The translations under genes and the position numbers were made by a program. From [Mycobacterium] nativiensis (GTDB lineage: Bacteria > Actinomycetota > Actinomycetes > Mycobacteriales > Mycobacteriaceae), in contig NZ_CP083986.1 of assembly GCF_020172685.1 (NCBI RefSeq), positions 4,655,773 through 4,719,772 on the forward strand: a DNA stretch of 64,000 bases, in the 5' to 3' direction. The notes below the pieces were generated by a model. The model made no database searches. It had not been told where the DNA came from and saw nothing but the letters and a program-made list of their open reading frames with translations. This document shows, one piece after another, positions 40,485 through 49,161 of the stretch (the first letter of the stretch is position 1; every line of letters starts with the position of its first letter).

Positions 40485-40609
40485 TCCGTGATTTACCGGA
40501 GCGACCCGGAATCCGGTGCTCACTCACCTCAGCCGTGGAAGATTCCGGGGCCGCGCCATGAACAGCTGCAAGGTCAGCAAACACGAGCCCGACTAACGCG
40601 GCGGAAACG

Positions 40610-40882
40610 ATGACGCTGCCGGCAGCGATTGGCGACACGGGCAAGAATGATGGTGCGATCTGGCTATGGCACATCGTCGATGACCTCACCGCCGAACTCT
40701 CCGCCCCTGATCGCCACACCATCTGTACCGCCATCGCCGGCGGCCTGGCCGACGGCTGGCGGCCCACCCGCACCGAGATTGCCAACCTGGTGGACTTCGC
40801 CAGACAGCAGGCGGTCGCAGCACAGCACGATTCCTCCGCCTGGGGGACCCGCCGTCCTTCTAGCCGCGCTCAGCTCTGGTAG
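40610..40882 (+). CDS. Small hypothetical protein
   Basis: 90 residues. [20 protein letters not shown] and [20 protein letters not shown] look like a folded helical protein. The middle is faintly reminiscent of short VbhA-type antitoxin motifs, but no toxin partner lies next to it, so I assign no function. The last 25 residues are low-quality and overlap the convergent hpt end by 13 bp, so the C-terminus may be truncated. Confidence 0.45.
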   Translation: MTLPAAIGDTGKNDGAIWLWHIVDDLTAELSAPDRHTICTAIAGGLADGWRPTRTEIANLVDFARQQAVAAQHDSSAWGTRRPSSRAQLW

Positions 40883-41472
40883 ACCCGCGGATCCAGGGTG
40901 CCGATGTAGGGCAGGTCGCGGTAACGCTCGATGTAGTCCAGGCCGTAGCCGACCACGAAGTCGTTCGGTATGTCGAAGCCCACGTAGGCGATATCGACGC
41001 CGGCGCCGAGCGCTTCGGGTTTGCGCAGCAGGGTGCACACGCGCAGCGACCGGGGCCGCCGGGTGGCGAGATTGCGCAGCAGCCACGACAGCGTCAGGCC
41101 CGAGTCGACCACATCCTCGACGATCAGCACGTCACAGCCGCTGATGTCGCGGTCCAGGTCCTTGAGGATGCGAACCACCCCCGACGACGAGGTGGACGAG
41201 CCGTAGGAGCTGACCGCCATGAACTCGAACTGGGTGGGCAGTGGGATAGCCCGGGCCAGGTCGGTGACGAACAGCACCGCGCCCTTGAGCACCGTGATCA
41301 GCACCAGGTCGCCACCCTCGGCGGGGTCGCGCCCCTCGGCGTAGTCGGCGGCGATCTGCGCACCGAGTTCGGCGGTGCGGGCACGGATCTGCTCCTCGGT
41401 CAGCAGTACCGATTTGATGTCACCCGCATACGATGCGGGCGTCTCCCCCGGCGAGGTCGCAGCCACCAGCAC
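40870..41472 (-). CDS. hpt: Hypoxanthine-guanine phosphoribosyltransferase
   Basis: 200 residues from GTG 41472 (GTG 41466 also fits; there is no clear ribosome-binding site). The core is [40 protein letters not shown] and [20 protein letters not shown]. The PRPP-binding [20 protein letters not shown] and [17 protein letters not shown] complete it. It salvages hypoxanthine and guanine with PRPP. The frame remains open upstream across tilS, so the start is the uncertain point. Adjacent to tilS, as in most Actinobacteria. Confidence 0.94.
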   Translation of the reverse strand: MLVAATSPGETPASYAGDIKSVLLTEEQIRARTAELGAQIAADYAEGRDPAEGGDLVLITVLKGAVLFVTDLARAIPLPTQFEFMAVSSYGSSTSSSGVVRILKDLDRDISGCDVLIVEDVVDSGLTLSWLLRNLATRRPRSLRVCTLLRKPEALGAGVDIAYVGFDIPNDFVVGYGLDYIERYRDLPYIGTLDPRVYQS

Positions 41473-41531
41473 AGCGTGCCATGCGCGATGTTCGACAACC
41501 AACTCCCAGCGGGCAAGATCACCCTCGAAGC

Positions 41532-42554
41532 TCAGACCACCTCGCGGCGCAGCCGCAGCACGCCATCCCCGCGCACGGCGAACAGCCGCTCGCCCCGCAG
41601 GTCCGACCCGATGGCCACCCCACCCTGCCCGCGCCACGCGGTTACCAGCCGATCCACCGCCCGGATCTGCAGGTCGGTCAACCCCCGGCCTCCCCCGGCC
41701 AGCAGCCAGCACCGGATCACCGCCCGCCGCACCGGCCCGGGCAGCGCCGCCAAACCGGCGGCGTCCAAACCAGCGGCGTCCAAACCAGCGGCGTCCAAAC
41801 CGGTGGCGTCCTGACCGGTGGCGTCCTGACCGGGGTCGACGGTGACGGCGGGCAGCGCCTGGGCGGCGAGCACGTCGATCAGCTCGGTGTTCTCCCGCAG
41901 CGCCGTCGCGGTGCGGGCCAGGGCCTGCGCCACCCCGCCGCCCAGCACGTCCTCGAGCAGCGGCAGCACCTCCGCGCGCAACCGCGATCGGGTGAACCGC
42001 GGATCGGCGTTGTGCGGGTCGAGCCACGGCGTCAGCCTCAGCTCGACGCAGGCGCTGCGGGTGAGCTCGCGCCGCACATCCAGCAGCGGCCGACACCACG
42101 GCGGGTCGTGTGGGCGCATCCCGGCAATCGAGCGGGGACCCGAGCCGCGGCCCAGCCCCAGCAGCACCGTCTCGGCCTGATCGTCCAGGGTGTGACCGAG
42201 CAGTACCGGACGCCCGCCGCGGGCGTCGGCAAGGGCGGCGTAGCGCGCGGTGCGGGCCGCCGCCTCCGGGCCACCCTCGGCCTCGACGGTCACCGGGATG
42301 ATCACCGCGTCAACGCATCCCAGTTCCAGTGCCTGTCGCCGAGCGGTCTCAGCCACCTGCGCCGAGCCGGCCTGCAGACCGTGGTCGACGATCAGCGCCG
42401 TGGTAGGCCGAATCTCCGCGGCGACCGCGGTCAGGGCCAGCGAATCCGGCCCACCCGACAGCGCCACCGTCCAGGGCGAGGCCTCAGGCAGGTACTGCTC
42501 GGCGAACGCCAGCAGCGCGGCACGCAGCGCGGCTACAGCACGCGGTCGATCCAC
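41532..42554 (-). CDS. tilS: tRNA(Ile)-lysidine synthetase
   Basis: 340 residues from GTG 42554 ([17 protein letters not shown]), overlapping the upstream gene by 22 bp. [20 protein letters not shown] is the PP-loop, and [20 protein letters not shown] and [20 protein letters not shown] are TilS core. It converts C34 of tRNA-Ile(CAU) to lysidine. Near residues 240-267 a tandem pentapeptide ([10 protein letters not shown]) is encoded by a 15-bp repeat, a likely disordered and length-variable linker. The protein is slightly longer than the M. tuberculosis one (about 323). Confidence 0.94.
   Translation of the reverse strand: MDRPRAVAALRAALLAFAEQYLPEASPWTVALSGGPDSLALTAVAAEIRPTTALIVDHGLQAGSAQVAETARRQALELGCVDAVIIPVTVEAEGGPEAAARTARYAALADARGGRPVLLGHTLDDQAETVLLGLGRGSGPRSIAGMRPHDPPWCRPLLDVRRELTRSACVELRLTPWLDPHNADPRFTRSRLRAEVLPLLEDVLGGGVAQALARTATALRENTELIDVLAAQALPAVTVDPGQDATGQDATGLDAAGLDAAGLDAAGLAALPGPVRRAVIRCWLLAGGGRGLTDLQIRAVDRLVTAWRGQGGVAIGSDLRGERLFAVRGDGVLRLRREVV
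41751..41833 (-). repeat. 15-bp tandem repeat inside tilS
   Basis: About five and a half units of a 15-bp motif (GCGTCCAAACCAGCG on the plus strand; variants have CAAACCGG or CTGACCGG). They encode repeated DAAGL/DATGQ pentapeptides. The unit is a multiple of three, so copy-number change would keep the frame. Confidence 0.85.
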
Positions 42555-43582
42555 CGCTGCGGTTCTTCGATCTCGGCGGGCAGCGGCAGTGTCTCGGGAC
42601 CCGCCCACACCGCGTTGAACCGGGTCATGCCGACCCGGTCGACGACGGCATCGACGAAAGCCTTACCGCGGGTGTACTGGCTGAGCTTGGCGTCCAGGCC
42701 CAGCAGTGCGCGCAGCAGTCGTTGCAGCGGCGGCTGGCTGCGCTGACGGCGCTCCTCGAAACGGCTCCGGATGGTGACCACCGACGGCACCGCTGACGGC
42801 CCGACCGCGTCCATCACGTGATCGGCGTGGCCCTCCAGCAGCGTGCCCAGCGTGAGCAGCTGGTCCAGCGCGGTGCGCTGCGCATCCGACTGCACCGCGC
42901 GCACCAGGCCCAGAATGCCCGACGGGCCCGGCTCGGCGGCTGCGTCGTCACGGCGACTGCGCAGGTGGTCGGCCAGCCGGCCCACCACCTGGGTGACATC
43001 CGGGCCGCTGTCGCTGGTCAACACCGCCAGCGCGTCCGACATGTAGCCGGCCAGCCACGGGTTGACGCTGAACTGCACCCGATGGGTGACCTCGTGCAGG
43101 CACACCCACAGCCGGAAGTCGGCCGGGGTCACCCGCAGCTGTCGTTCCACGGCGACCACGTTGGGGAAGACCAGCAGCAGCTGTCCCGCCCTCCCCGCGG
43201 GATCAACACAGAACGGGTCGTACTGGCCGAGGATGCCCGAGGAGACGAACGCCAGCAGCGCCCCGGTCTGCGCCCCGGCCAGGTGCCCGCTGAGGAAGCC
43301 GGTGGGCCGGTCAGTGCCGCCCGTCATGACTCGCATCGACTCGGCGGCCGCGGCGATCCACTGCGACCGGTCGACGACCTTGGCCTCGGGCACCGGGCCG
43401 TCGGCGCCCAGCCCGGTCACCTCCCGCACCAGCGGTTCGGCGGCCCGGGCACACCGGTACAGATCATCGACGACCTGGCCGCGGGTGTAGTCGGTCATCG
43501 GCGGCGCGGGGCGCGCCAGCCAGCCCCCGACCGTCGCGGCGAACCCCCAGTCCACCGCGCGCCCGACGTCGAGATCGCTCAT
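42533..43582 (-). CDS. Zinc-dependent metallopeptidase (Rv3626c-like, DUF2342)
   Basis: 349 residues from ATG 43582, which overlaps the dacB stop as ATGA; GTG two codons earlier is possible. RLWVCLHEVTHRVQFSV contains HExxH near residue 160, and LLEGHADHVMDAVG provides a downstream Glu/His pair. MSDLDVGRAVDWGFAATVGG is the family N-terminus. It belongs to the actinobacterial family annotated as F420-associated or zinc-dependent metalloproteases. Substrate is unknown. Confidence 0.82.
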   Translation of the reverse strand: MSDLDVGRAVDWGFAATVGGWLARPAPPMTDYTRGQVVDDLYRCARAAEPLVREVTGLGADGPVPEAKVVDRSQWIAAAAESMRVMTGGTDRPTGFLSGHLAGAQTGALLAFVSSGILGQYDPFCVDPAGRAGQLLLVFPNVVAVERQLRVTPADFRLWVCLHEVTHRVQFSVNPWLAGYMSDALAVLTSDSGPDVTQVVGRLADHLRSRRDDAAAEPGPSGILGLVRAVQSDAQRTALDQLLTLGTLLEGHADHVMDAVGPSAVPSVVTIRSRFEERRQRSQPPLQRLLRALLGLDAKLSQYTRGKAFVDAVVDRVGMTRFNAVWAGPETLPLPAEIEEPQRWIDRVL

Positions 43583-44955
43583 GTGCACCCGCAGGTCCTC
43601 AGGACCGCGGCCAGCGAGTCGATCGCCGTCCGCCCGGTCGGCCCGGCCTCGTTGGAGATGAACGCGAATGTCAGCACCCGGCGGTCCCGGTCGGTGACGA
43701 CGCCGGCAAGTGCGTTGGTGCGGGTCAGCGAACCGGTTTTGGCCCGCAGCCAGCCGGCCGCACCGCGTCCGGTCTTCGGGTTGAGGAAGCGGTCGGACAA
43801 CGTCCCGCTGCCGCCGGCCACCGGCAGCATGTCCAGCAGCGGCCGCAGCTGCGGCTGGTCGGGCCCGGCCGCAGCCTGCACCACCGCGTCGAGCGCCCTG
43901 GCCGACAGTCGGTCGTCGACGGACAGGCCGCTCGAATCCATCAGGGTGGCCCCGCTCAGCGAGATGTGTGCGGTGGCCAGCCGGTTGGTCACCGCGTCGA
44001 CCGCACCGGCGAAGGAACGCGGCCGGCCCATCGCCGCGGCCACCTCCCGTGCGATGCTCTCAGCCATCACGTTGTCGGAGGCGTTCATCATCTCCCCCAG
44101 TCGCACCACCAGCGGGGCCGAGGCGACCGTGCCCAATTCGCGTCCGGTCACCGACGCGGTCGCGATGCTCACCTTGTCGGTGTCTACGCCCAGTGCGGCG
44201 GCCAGCGCCCGGCCGGCGTCCAGGGCGGGCGTCGGCGACCGGCGGGATTCCACCGTGGTCGGCTGGATTCGGCCGCCGTCGACCATCACCGACTCGATCG
44301 GGGCGATGTCACCGCCTTCGATGTCTTCCGGGTCCCAGCCCGGAGCCAGGCTCGGGCCGCTGAACGCCGACACATCAACCTGAACCTCGGTGGCCGTCAC
44401 CCCGCTGCGGCGGACCTGGTCGGCCAAGTCATCAATCCTGGCGGCGTCGCGGTACCAGGTGTCCTGCCCGACCCCGGCGGTCGACAGCGTCGGGTCACCT
44501 CCGCCGATCAGCACCACCACCCCGGGCTGATCGCCGGAGATCACTCGGGTGCTGACCCGTGCGCCCAGGTCCAGCGCCAGCAGCGCGGCGGCCGCGGTCA
44601 GCACCTTGTTGGTCGATGCCGGCTGCATCGGCAGGTCTTCCTGCTGCGTCCACAGCGCCTTACCAGTCAGCGCGTCGGTGATCCGGCCGGTCAGCCGGCC
44701 CAGGTTCGGGTCGGCCAGGGCACCCGCCATCGCGGCCGCCAGCGCACTGCCGGTCGGTACCGGGGTGTCGTCGGCAACCGGGACAACCCCGGGCTTGGCG
44801 GTCGCCACCGGCGCTGCCGGCACCGCGTGCGCACCGGCATCGGACTCGTCCGGGAGCACAACCGCGGCCACCACCACGACGGCGGCGGCCAGGGCCAGGA
44901 CCCCGGCCGCGATGCCCAGATGAGCGCTGCTGTGTCGCCACCGATTGGGGTGCAT
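43579..44955 (-). CDS. dacB: D-alanyl-D-alanine carboxypeptidase/endopeptidase (PBP4 type)
   Basis: 458 residues from ATG 44955. An N-terminal membrane/signal segment (GIAAGVLALAAAVVVVAAVV) is followed by the serine PBP motifs: SxxK in PASTNKVLTA near residue 112, SxN in MMNASDNVMAES near residue 291, and KTG in RAKTGSLTRTNA near residue 405. It trims peptidoglycan stem peptides outside the membrane. Equivalent to Rv3627c and divergent from ppa. Confidence 0.92.
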   Translation of the reverse strand: MHPNRWRHSSAHLGIAAGVLALAAAVVVVAAVVLPDESDAGAHAVPAAPVATAKPGVVPVADDTPVPTGSALAAAMAGALADPNLGRLTGRITDALTGKALWTQQEDLPMQPASTNKVLTAAAALLALDLGARVSTRVISGDQPGVVVLIGGGDPTLSTAGVGQDTWYRDAARIDDLADQVRRSGVTATEVQVDVSAFSGPSLAPGWDPEDIEGGDIAPIESVMVDGGRIQPTTVESRRSPTPALDAGRALAAALGVDTDKVSIATASVTGRELGTVASAPLVVRLGEMMNASDNVMAESIAREVAAAMGRPRSFAGAVDAVTNRLATAHISLSGATLMDSSGLSVDDRLSARALDAVVQAAAGPDQPQLRPLLDMLPVAGGSGTLSDRFLNPKTGRGAAGWLRAKTGSLTRTNALAGVVTDRDRRVLTFAFISNEAGPTGRTAIDSLAAVLRTCGCT

Positions 44956-45034
44956 GTCTCTCCTGCCTGTCGGGGCCAATTGTGCCGGACGGGCGGGGTC
45001 CGGGCGTGAATCCGGCCCGCTCTAGACTGTCCCG

Positions 45035-45523
45035 GTGCAATTCGACGTGACCATCGAGATCCCCAAGGGCCAGCGCAACAAGTACGAGATCGACCACGCC
45101 ACCGGCAGGGTCAAGCTCGACCGGTACCTGTACACGCCGATGGGCTACCCCGCCGACTATGGCTTCATCGAGGACACGCTCGGCGAGGACGGCGACCCGC
45201 TGGACGCGATGGTGCTGCTGCCCCAGTCGGTGTTTCCCGGCGTGATCGTCGAGGCTCGCCCGGTCGGCATGTTCCGGATGACCGATGAGGCCGGCGGCGA
45301 CGACAAGGTGCTGTGCGTGCCGGCCGGTGACCACCGGTGGGACCACATCCAGGACATCGGTGACGTGCCGGAGCATGAGCTGGACGCGATCAAGCACTTC
45401 TTCGTGCACTACAAGGACCTGGAGCCGGGCAAGTTCGTCAAGGCCGCCGACTGGGTGGGCCGCGCCGACGCCGAGGCCGAGATCGACCGGTCGATCGAGC
45501 GGTTCAAGACCTCCGGTCACTGA
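45035..45523 (+). CDS. ppa: Inorganic pyrophosphatase
   Basis: 162 residues from GTG, the usual family I length. [40 protein letters not shown] (metal-binding Asp) and [17 protein letters not shown] are signatures. It hydrolyses pyrophosphate and drives biosynthesis. Its 3' end overlaps the convergent TetR gene by 7 bp, next to repeat copy 4. Confidence 0.97.
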   Translation: MQFDVTIEIPKGQRNKYEIDHATGRVKLDRYLYTPMGYPADYGFIEDTLGEDGDPLDAMVLLPQSVFPGVIVEARPVGMFRMTDEAGGDDKVLCVPAGDHRWDHIQDIGDVPEHELDAIKHFFVHYKDLEPGKFVKAADWVGRADAEAEIDRSIERFKTSGH

Positions 45524-46275
45524 CTCGCAGGGCTTGTGCGGCGGTTCCAGCTTCGCCTCTCCTCCGTCGAGCCTCGCTGAACCGCCGGCTGCGGCCGCGC
45601 GAACATCTCCAGCAGCAGTGCGAGCTGGACGCCGAGCGCCGCTCGCGGATCGGTCAGGGTGTCCTGGCCGAACCCGCCGAACACCTCGAGGCTGACCGCA
45701 CCGACCAGCGCGGACCACATCAGGAAGCATTTCGCGACGACGGCGTCGTCACCGGCGAACCCAAATTCCTCGCGAACGCGATCGAAATCCGACGACAACG
45801 GTTGCACGGCAACACTGTTGGTCACTGCGATGTCCCCGGATTCGATTCCGGCCGCAACCGCTTCGAAGAAGGCCCCCACGACGCGGGTGCCCGGGATGAC
45901 GGTCTGGTCGACGGGCGCGTGATAGCCCGGCACCGGACTGCCGTACAGCAGGGCCCACCCGGCCGGATGCGCTGACGCCCAGTCCCGCACCGCGTGGGCG
46001 ATCGTCACCACGTCCTCGCGCCACGACGCCGACGACGCCGATGCGCGGGCTCGGTCCACCGCGTCGGCCAGATCCGAATAGGCGTCGACCAGCAGAAGGG
46101 TGAGCAGCTCATCGCGGCTGGCCACATACCGGTAGACCGCGGATGACACCATGCCCACATCGCGGGCGACGGCGCGCAACGACAGCCCGGCAGCGCCGTG
46201 CGTGAGCAGGTGACGGCGGCCGACCTCGAGGATCTGCGCCTCGATGCGTTCCCTCGACTCCTGCCGTTTGCCCAT
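45517..46275 (-). CDS. TetR-family regulator with repeat-encoded C-terminal tail
   Basis: 252 residues from ATG 46275. The helix-turn-helix lies near residues 10-55 ([40 protein letters not shown]). The C-terminal domain is a TetR_C_33-like ligand domain ([20 protein letters not shown]). The last part reads through repeat copy 4 as [16 protein letters not shown] and ends TSPASQ. It is divergent from the deazaflavin oxidoreductase gene across two similar operator-like sites, so it probably represses it and itself. Confidence 0.87.
   Translation of the reverse strand: MGKRQESRERIEAQILEVGRRHLLTHGAAGLSLRAVARDVGMVSSAVYRYVASRDELLTLLLVDAYSDLADAVDRARASASSASWREDVVTIAHAVRDWASAHPAGWALLYGSPVPGYHAPVDQTVIPGTRVVGAFFEAVAAGIESGDIAVTNSVAVQPLSSDFDRVREEFGFAGDDAVVAKCFLMWSALVGAVSLEVFGGFGQDTLTDPRAALGVQLALLLEMFARPQPAVQRGSTEERRSWNRRTSPASQ
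45540..45586 (-). repeat. 47-bp palindromic 3'-end repeat, copy 4 (inside TetR gene 3' end)
   Basis: On the TetR sense strand it starts GGCGGTTCAGCGAGGCTCGA and ends AGCTGGAACCGCC. It is translated in the third possible frame. No exact flanking duplication is visible. Confidence 0.92.
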
Positions 46276-46297
46276 GGCACCAGTCTGACAGATTTGT

Positions 46298-46310
46298 GAG
46301 CACTGCTCTT
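46298..46310. promoter_or_regulatory. Operator-like site 1 in TetR/reductase divergent region
   Basis: GAGCACTGCTCTT contains the palindrome GAGCA-C-TGCTC. It differs by one base from site 2, 48 bp away. It lies 23 bp upstream of the TetR start. Confidence 0.6.
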
Positions 46311-46345
46311 GTTTATCCGGCCGCGCCGTGTCACCATTCAAACGA

Positions 46346-46358
46346 GAGCACCGCTCTT
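46346..46358. promoter_or_regulatory. Operator-like site 2 in TetR/reductase divergent region
   Basis: GAGCACCGCTCTT contains AGAGC-ACC-GCTCT when the base before is included. It lies 21 bp upstream of the reductase ATG, just before its AAGGAGG. Binding here would block reductase transcription or initiation. Confidence 0.6.
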
Positions 46359-46378
46359 TCCCGAAGGAGGCGACGACC

Positions 46379-46813
46379 ATGGCGCACTACGAGCCGCCGA
46401 GCACGGCGGAAAGGTTGGGCAACGCGCTGATCCGCAGGCTGGCCGAGGTTGGGATCAGCATCGCCGGCACCCGCGCGCTCACCGTGCGGGGCCGCAAGTC
46501 CGGCAAGAACCGCAGCGTCGTGGTCAATCTGTTGACCGTCGACGGTGCCGACTACCTGGTGGCGCCGCGCGGCAACACCGAGTGGGTCCGCAACGTCCGG
46601 GCCGCCGGACAGGTCCAGCTGGGACCGCGCTGGCATCGGAGACCGGCCCGGGCCGTCGAAGTACCCGACGACGACAAACCGGAGTTGCTTCGCCGCTACC
46701 TGCAGAAGTGGCACTGGCAGGTCAAGGGTTATGTGGGGGGACTGACACCGGATTCCAGCGATGCCGAACTGCGCGACGCCGCACCGTCGTTCCCGGTCTT
46801 CTCACTGCGCTGA
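46379..46813 (+). CDS. Nitroreductase/deazaflavin-dependent (F420) oxidoreductase, Ddn family
   Basis: 144 residues from ATG 46379 after AAGGAGG. It is a split beta-barrel of the DDN family: LTVRGRKSGKNRSVVVNLLT, VDGADYLVAPRGNTEWVRNV and VQLGPRWHRRPARAVEV. Such proteins use F420H2 to reduce quinones or nitro compounds, or bind related cofactors. It is divergent from the TetR gene that likely controls it and convergent with terC. Confidence 0.85.
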   Translation: MAHYEPPSTAERLGNALIRRLAEVGISIAGTRALTVRGRKSGKNRSVVVNLLTVDGADYLVAPRGNTEWVRNVRAAGQVQLGPRWHRRPARAVEVPDDDKPELLRRYLQKWHWQVKGYVGGLTPDSSDAELRDAAPSFPVFSLR

Positions 46814-47794
46814 CGGCACCCCGCGGGTCCGGTACAGGCTGGCCGCGGTCGTCAGCGCCAGCACCCCCACCACGACCGTCAGGCTGATCGGGGTGGGGAT
46901 CTCCGGGACATTGAAGTTGCGTCCGGAGTTGATGAACCACACGTCGTTGGTGTGCAGGGCGTGTAGCACCATCCGCACCCCGATGAATCCCAAGATCACG
47001 GCCAGCCCCTGCGACAGGTACACGAACCGGTTCAGCAGCTTGCCCAGGATGAAGTACAGCTGGCGCAGGCCCATCAGGGCGAACACCGTCGAGGCGAAGA
47101 CCAGGTAGGGCTGGCGAGTCAGCCCGTAGATGGCCGGGATGGAATCCATCGCGAACACCAGGTCGGTGGTGCCCAGCGCCAGGGCCACCAGGAACATCGG
47201 GGTGATGGCCCGCACGCCCGAGGAATCCCGAACGAAGAACCGCACACCCGCCCAGCGATCGGTGGCGTTGAAGTGGGTACGGGCGAAGCGCACCACGGCG
47301 TTGTTGCCCCCGGAGCCCCCGCCGCCGGTGTCCTCCACGCCGCCGTGGCGCAGCAGCTTCACGGCGGTGTAGGCCATGAACGCGCCGAACAGGTAGAACG
47401 TCCACGAGAGTCGTTGCACGGCAACGCCGCCAAGCACGATGAACACCGTGCGGAACAACAGCGCCATCACGATGCCGACGAACAGCGCCTCCTGGCGATA
47501 GCGCCGGGGCACGTTGAAGCTGTTCATGATGATCACGAAGACGAACAGGTTGTCCACCGACAGGCTGTACTCGGTGAGCCAGCCGGCGAAGAACTGCATG
47601 CCGTAGCGCGCGCCGTGATGCATCCAGACCCAGACGCCGAACGCCACGGCCAGGCTGAGGTAGAACGTCAGCCAGGTCGCGATCTCCCGGATCGTCGGCT
47701 CGTGCACCCGGCGACCGATCATGAACAGGTCGAACCCGAGGATCGCGGTCAGTCCGCCGATCGTCACCAGCCATTCCAACAGCGAGGGGTCCAA
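46802..47794 (-). CDS. TerC-family integral membrane protein
   Basis: 330 residues, start taken as TTG 47794 because GGAGG lies 7 bases upstream; no ATG is available nearby. It has about nine membrane segments with the TerC acidic motifs (WLTEYSLSVDNLFVFVIIMN and LGTTDLVFAMDSIPAIYGLT), which likely bind metal. TerC proteins help load metal, especially manganese, onto or across membrane proteins. Tellurite resistance is the historical label only. It corresponds to Rv3629c in position. The 3' end overlaps the reductase gene by 12 bp. Confidence 0.87.
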   Translation of the reverse strand: MDPSLLEWLVTIGGLTAILGFDLFMIGRRVHEPTIREIATWLTFYLSLAVAFGVWVWMHHGARYGMQFFAGWLTEYSLSVDNLFVFVIIMNSFNVPRRYRQEALFVGIVMALLFRTVFIVLGGVAVQRLSWTFYLFGAFMAYTAVKLLRHGGVEDTGGGGSGGNNAVVRFARTHFNATDRWAGVRFFVRDSSGVRAITPMFLVALALGTTDLVFAMDSIPAIYGLTRQPYLVFASTVFALMGLRQLYFILGKLLNRFVYLSQGLAVILGFIGVRMVLHALHTNDVWFINSGRNFNVPEIPTPISLTVVVGVLALTTAASLYRTRGVPSAQ

Positions 47795-47884
47795 CGGCGG
47801 CCTCCGGTCGTCGAGCCATCGCGAATGGGAGCTTGTTGCGCGGGCCGACCGACCGTACCCCGCGGCCCGCTTAGTATTTTCGCC

Positions 47885-49153
47885 GTGGTGACCGATATCG
47901 GTGGCACCGGATCCCCAAGTGGGTTCCCCACCGGCCCTGTTACCCGGTCCAGTGTGGCCCGGGTCGGCACCGCAACCCTGCTCAGCGCTCTCTGCGGCTA
48001 CGCGGTCCTGTATCTGGCGGCCCGCGACCTGGAGCCGGCCGGCTTCTCGGTGTTCAGCGTGTTCTGGGGCGCATTCGGGCTGGTCGCCGGCGCCGCCAAC
48101 GGCCTGTTGCAGGAAACCACCCGGGAGGTCCGATTCGCCCAGGAGATCGGTCCGGGCCCCACGACAGGTCCGCACACCCGGCCGCTGTGGGTGGCCGGGC
48201 TGGCCGGAGTGGTGGCCGCCGCTCTGGTCGCCGTCAGTTCACCGCTGTGGAGCGGTCACGTGTTCGTCGACGCGCGCTGGCTGTCGGTGGGACTGCTGTG
48301 CTTCGGGCTGGCCAACTTCGCCGTGCACGCCACCATGCTGGGCATGCTGGCCGGTACCAACCGGTGGACCCAGTACGGGGCGCTGATGGTCACCGACGCG
48401 GGTATCCGGGTGGCCGTGGCCACCGCCACGTTCGTGATCGGCTGGGGCTTGGTCGGCTTCTTGTGGGCCACCGTCGCCGGAGCCGTGGCCTGGCTGCTGC
48501 TGCTGGCCGCTTCGCCCGCGACCCGATCGGCGGCCCGGCTGCTGACCCCGGTGGAGACCTCGGCGTTCCTGCGTGGCGCGGCGCATTCGATCACCGCGGC
48601 CGGGGCCAGCGCGATCCTGGTGATGGGCTTTCCGGTGCTGTTGCAGGCCACCTACGGCGAACTGGGCGCCGAGGGCGGGGTGGTGGTTCTGGCGGTCACC
48701 GTGACCCGGGCTCCGCTGCTGGTCCCGCTGACCGCCATGCAGGGCAACCTGATCGCACACTTCGTCGATCAGCGTGAGCGGCGGGTGCGGTCCCTGATCA
48801 CGCCGGCGGCGTCCGTCGCCCTGCTGGGGGCAGTGGGCGCGGTGGCGGCGGGCCTGCTCGGTCCCTGGCTGCTGCGCACCGTGTTCGGGCCGGACTACCA
48901 CACCGGTGGGCTGCTGCTGGCCGGACTGACCACCGCGGCAACGGCGATTGCGCTGCTGACGCTCACCGGCGCGGCGACGGTTGCCGCGGCGCTGCACCGC
49001 GCCTACGCGCTGGGCTGGGTGGGCGCCACCGTGGCATCGACGCTGCTGTTGCTGCTGCCGATGGACCTGTCGACCAGAACCGTTGTCGCCCTGCTGTGCG
49101 GCCCACTGGTGGGAATCGCCGTGCACCTGACCGCGTTACGTGCGGCTTCCTGA
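47885..49153 (+). CDS. Flippase-like polytopic membrane protein (Rv3630-like)
   Basis: 422 residues from GTG 47885 (GTG 47888 also possible). It has twelve or so membrane segments with the pattern of MATE/Wzx-type exporters (SVARVGTATLLSALCGYAVL, FSVFWGAFGLVAGAANGLLQ, LVPLTAMQGNLIAHFVDQRE). It may flip a lipid-linked sugar. The glycosyltransferase follows 8 bp later, which supports a common pathway, but the substrate is not shown by the sequence. Confidence 0.82.
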   Translation: MVTDIGGTGSPSGFPTGPVTRSSVARVGTATLLSALCGYAVLYLAARDLEPAGFSVFSVFWGAFGLVAGAANGLLQETTREVRFAQEIGPGPTTGPHTRPLWVAGLAGVVAAALVAVSSPLWSGHVFVDARWLSVGLLCFGLANFAVHATMLGMLAGTNRWTQYGALMVTDAGIRVAVATATFVIGWGLVGFLWATVAGAVAWLLLLAASPATRSAARLLTPVETSAFLRGAAHSITAAGASAILVMGFPVLLQATYGELGAEGGVVVLAVTVTRAPLLVPLTAMQGNLIAHFVDQRERRVRSLITPAASVALLGAVGAVAAGLLGPWLLRTVFGPDYHTGGLLLAGLTTAATAIALLTLTGAATVAAALHRAYALGWVGATVASTLLLLLPMDLSTRTVVALLCGPLVGIAVHLTALRAAS

Positions 49154-49161
49154 GCCAGGAC

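Noticed and set aside
40500..40560. A CCGGAATC/GATTCCGG inverted repeat after the DUF5994 gene as terminator
   Set aside because: The loop is about 29 bases and no T-run follows, so it is too weak to call.
40870..42099. A 409-codon hpt fused to an N-terminal extension
   Set aside because: The extension is antisense-free wrong-frame reading of tilS. Hpt homology begins near 41450.
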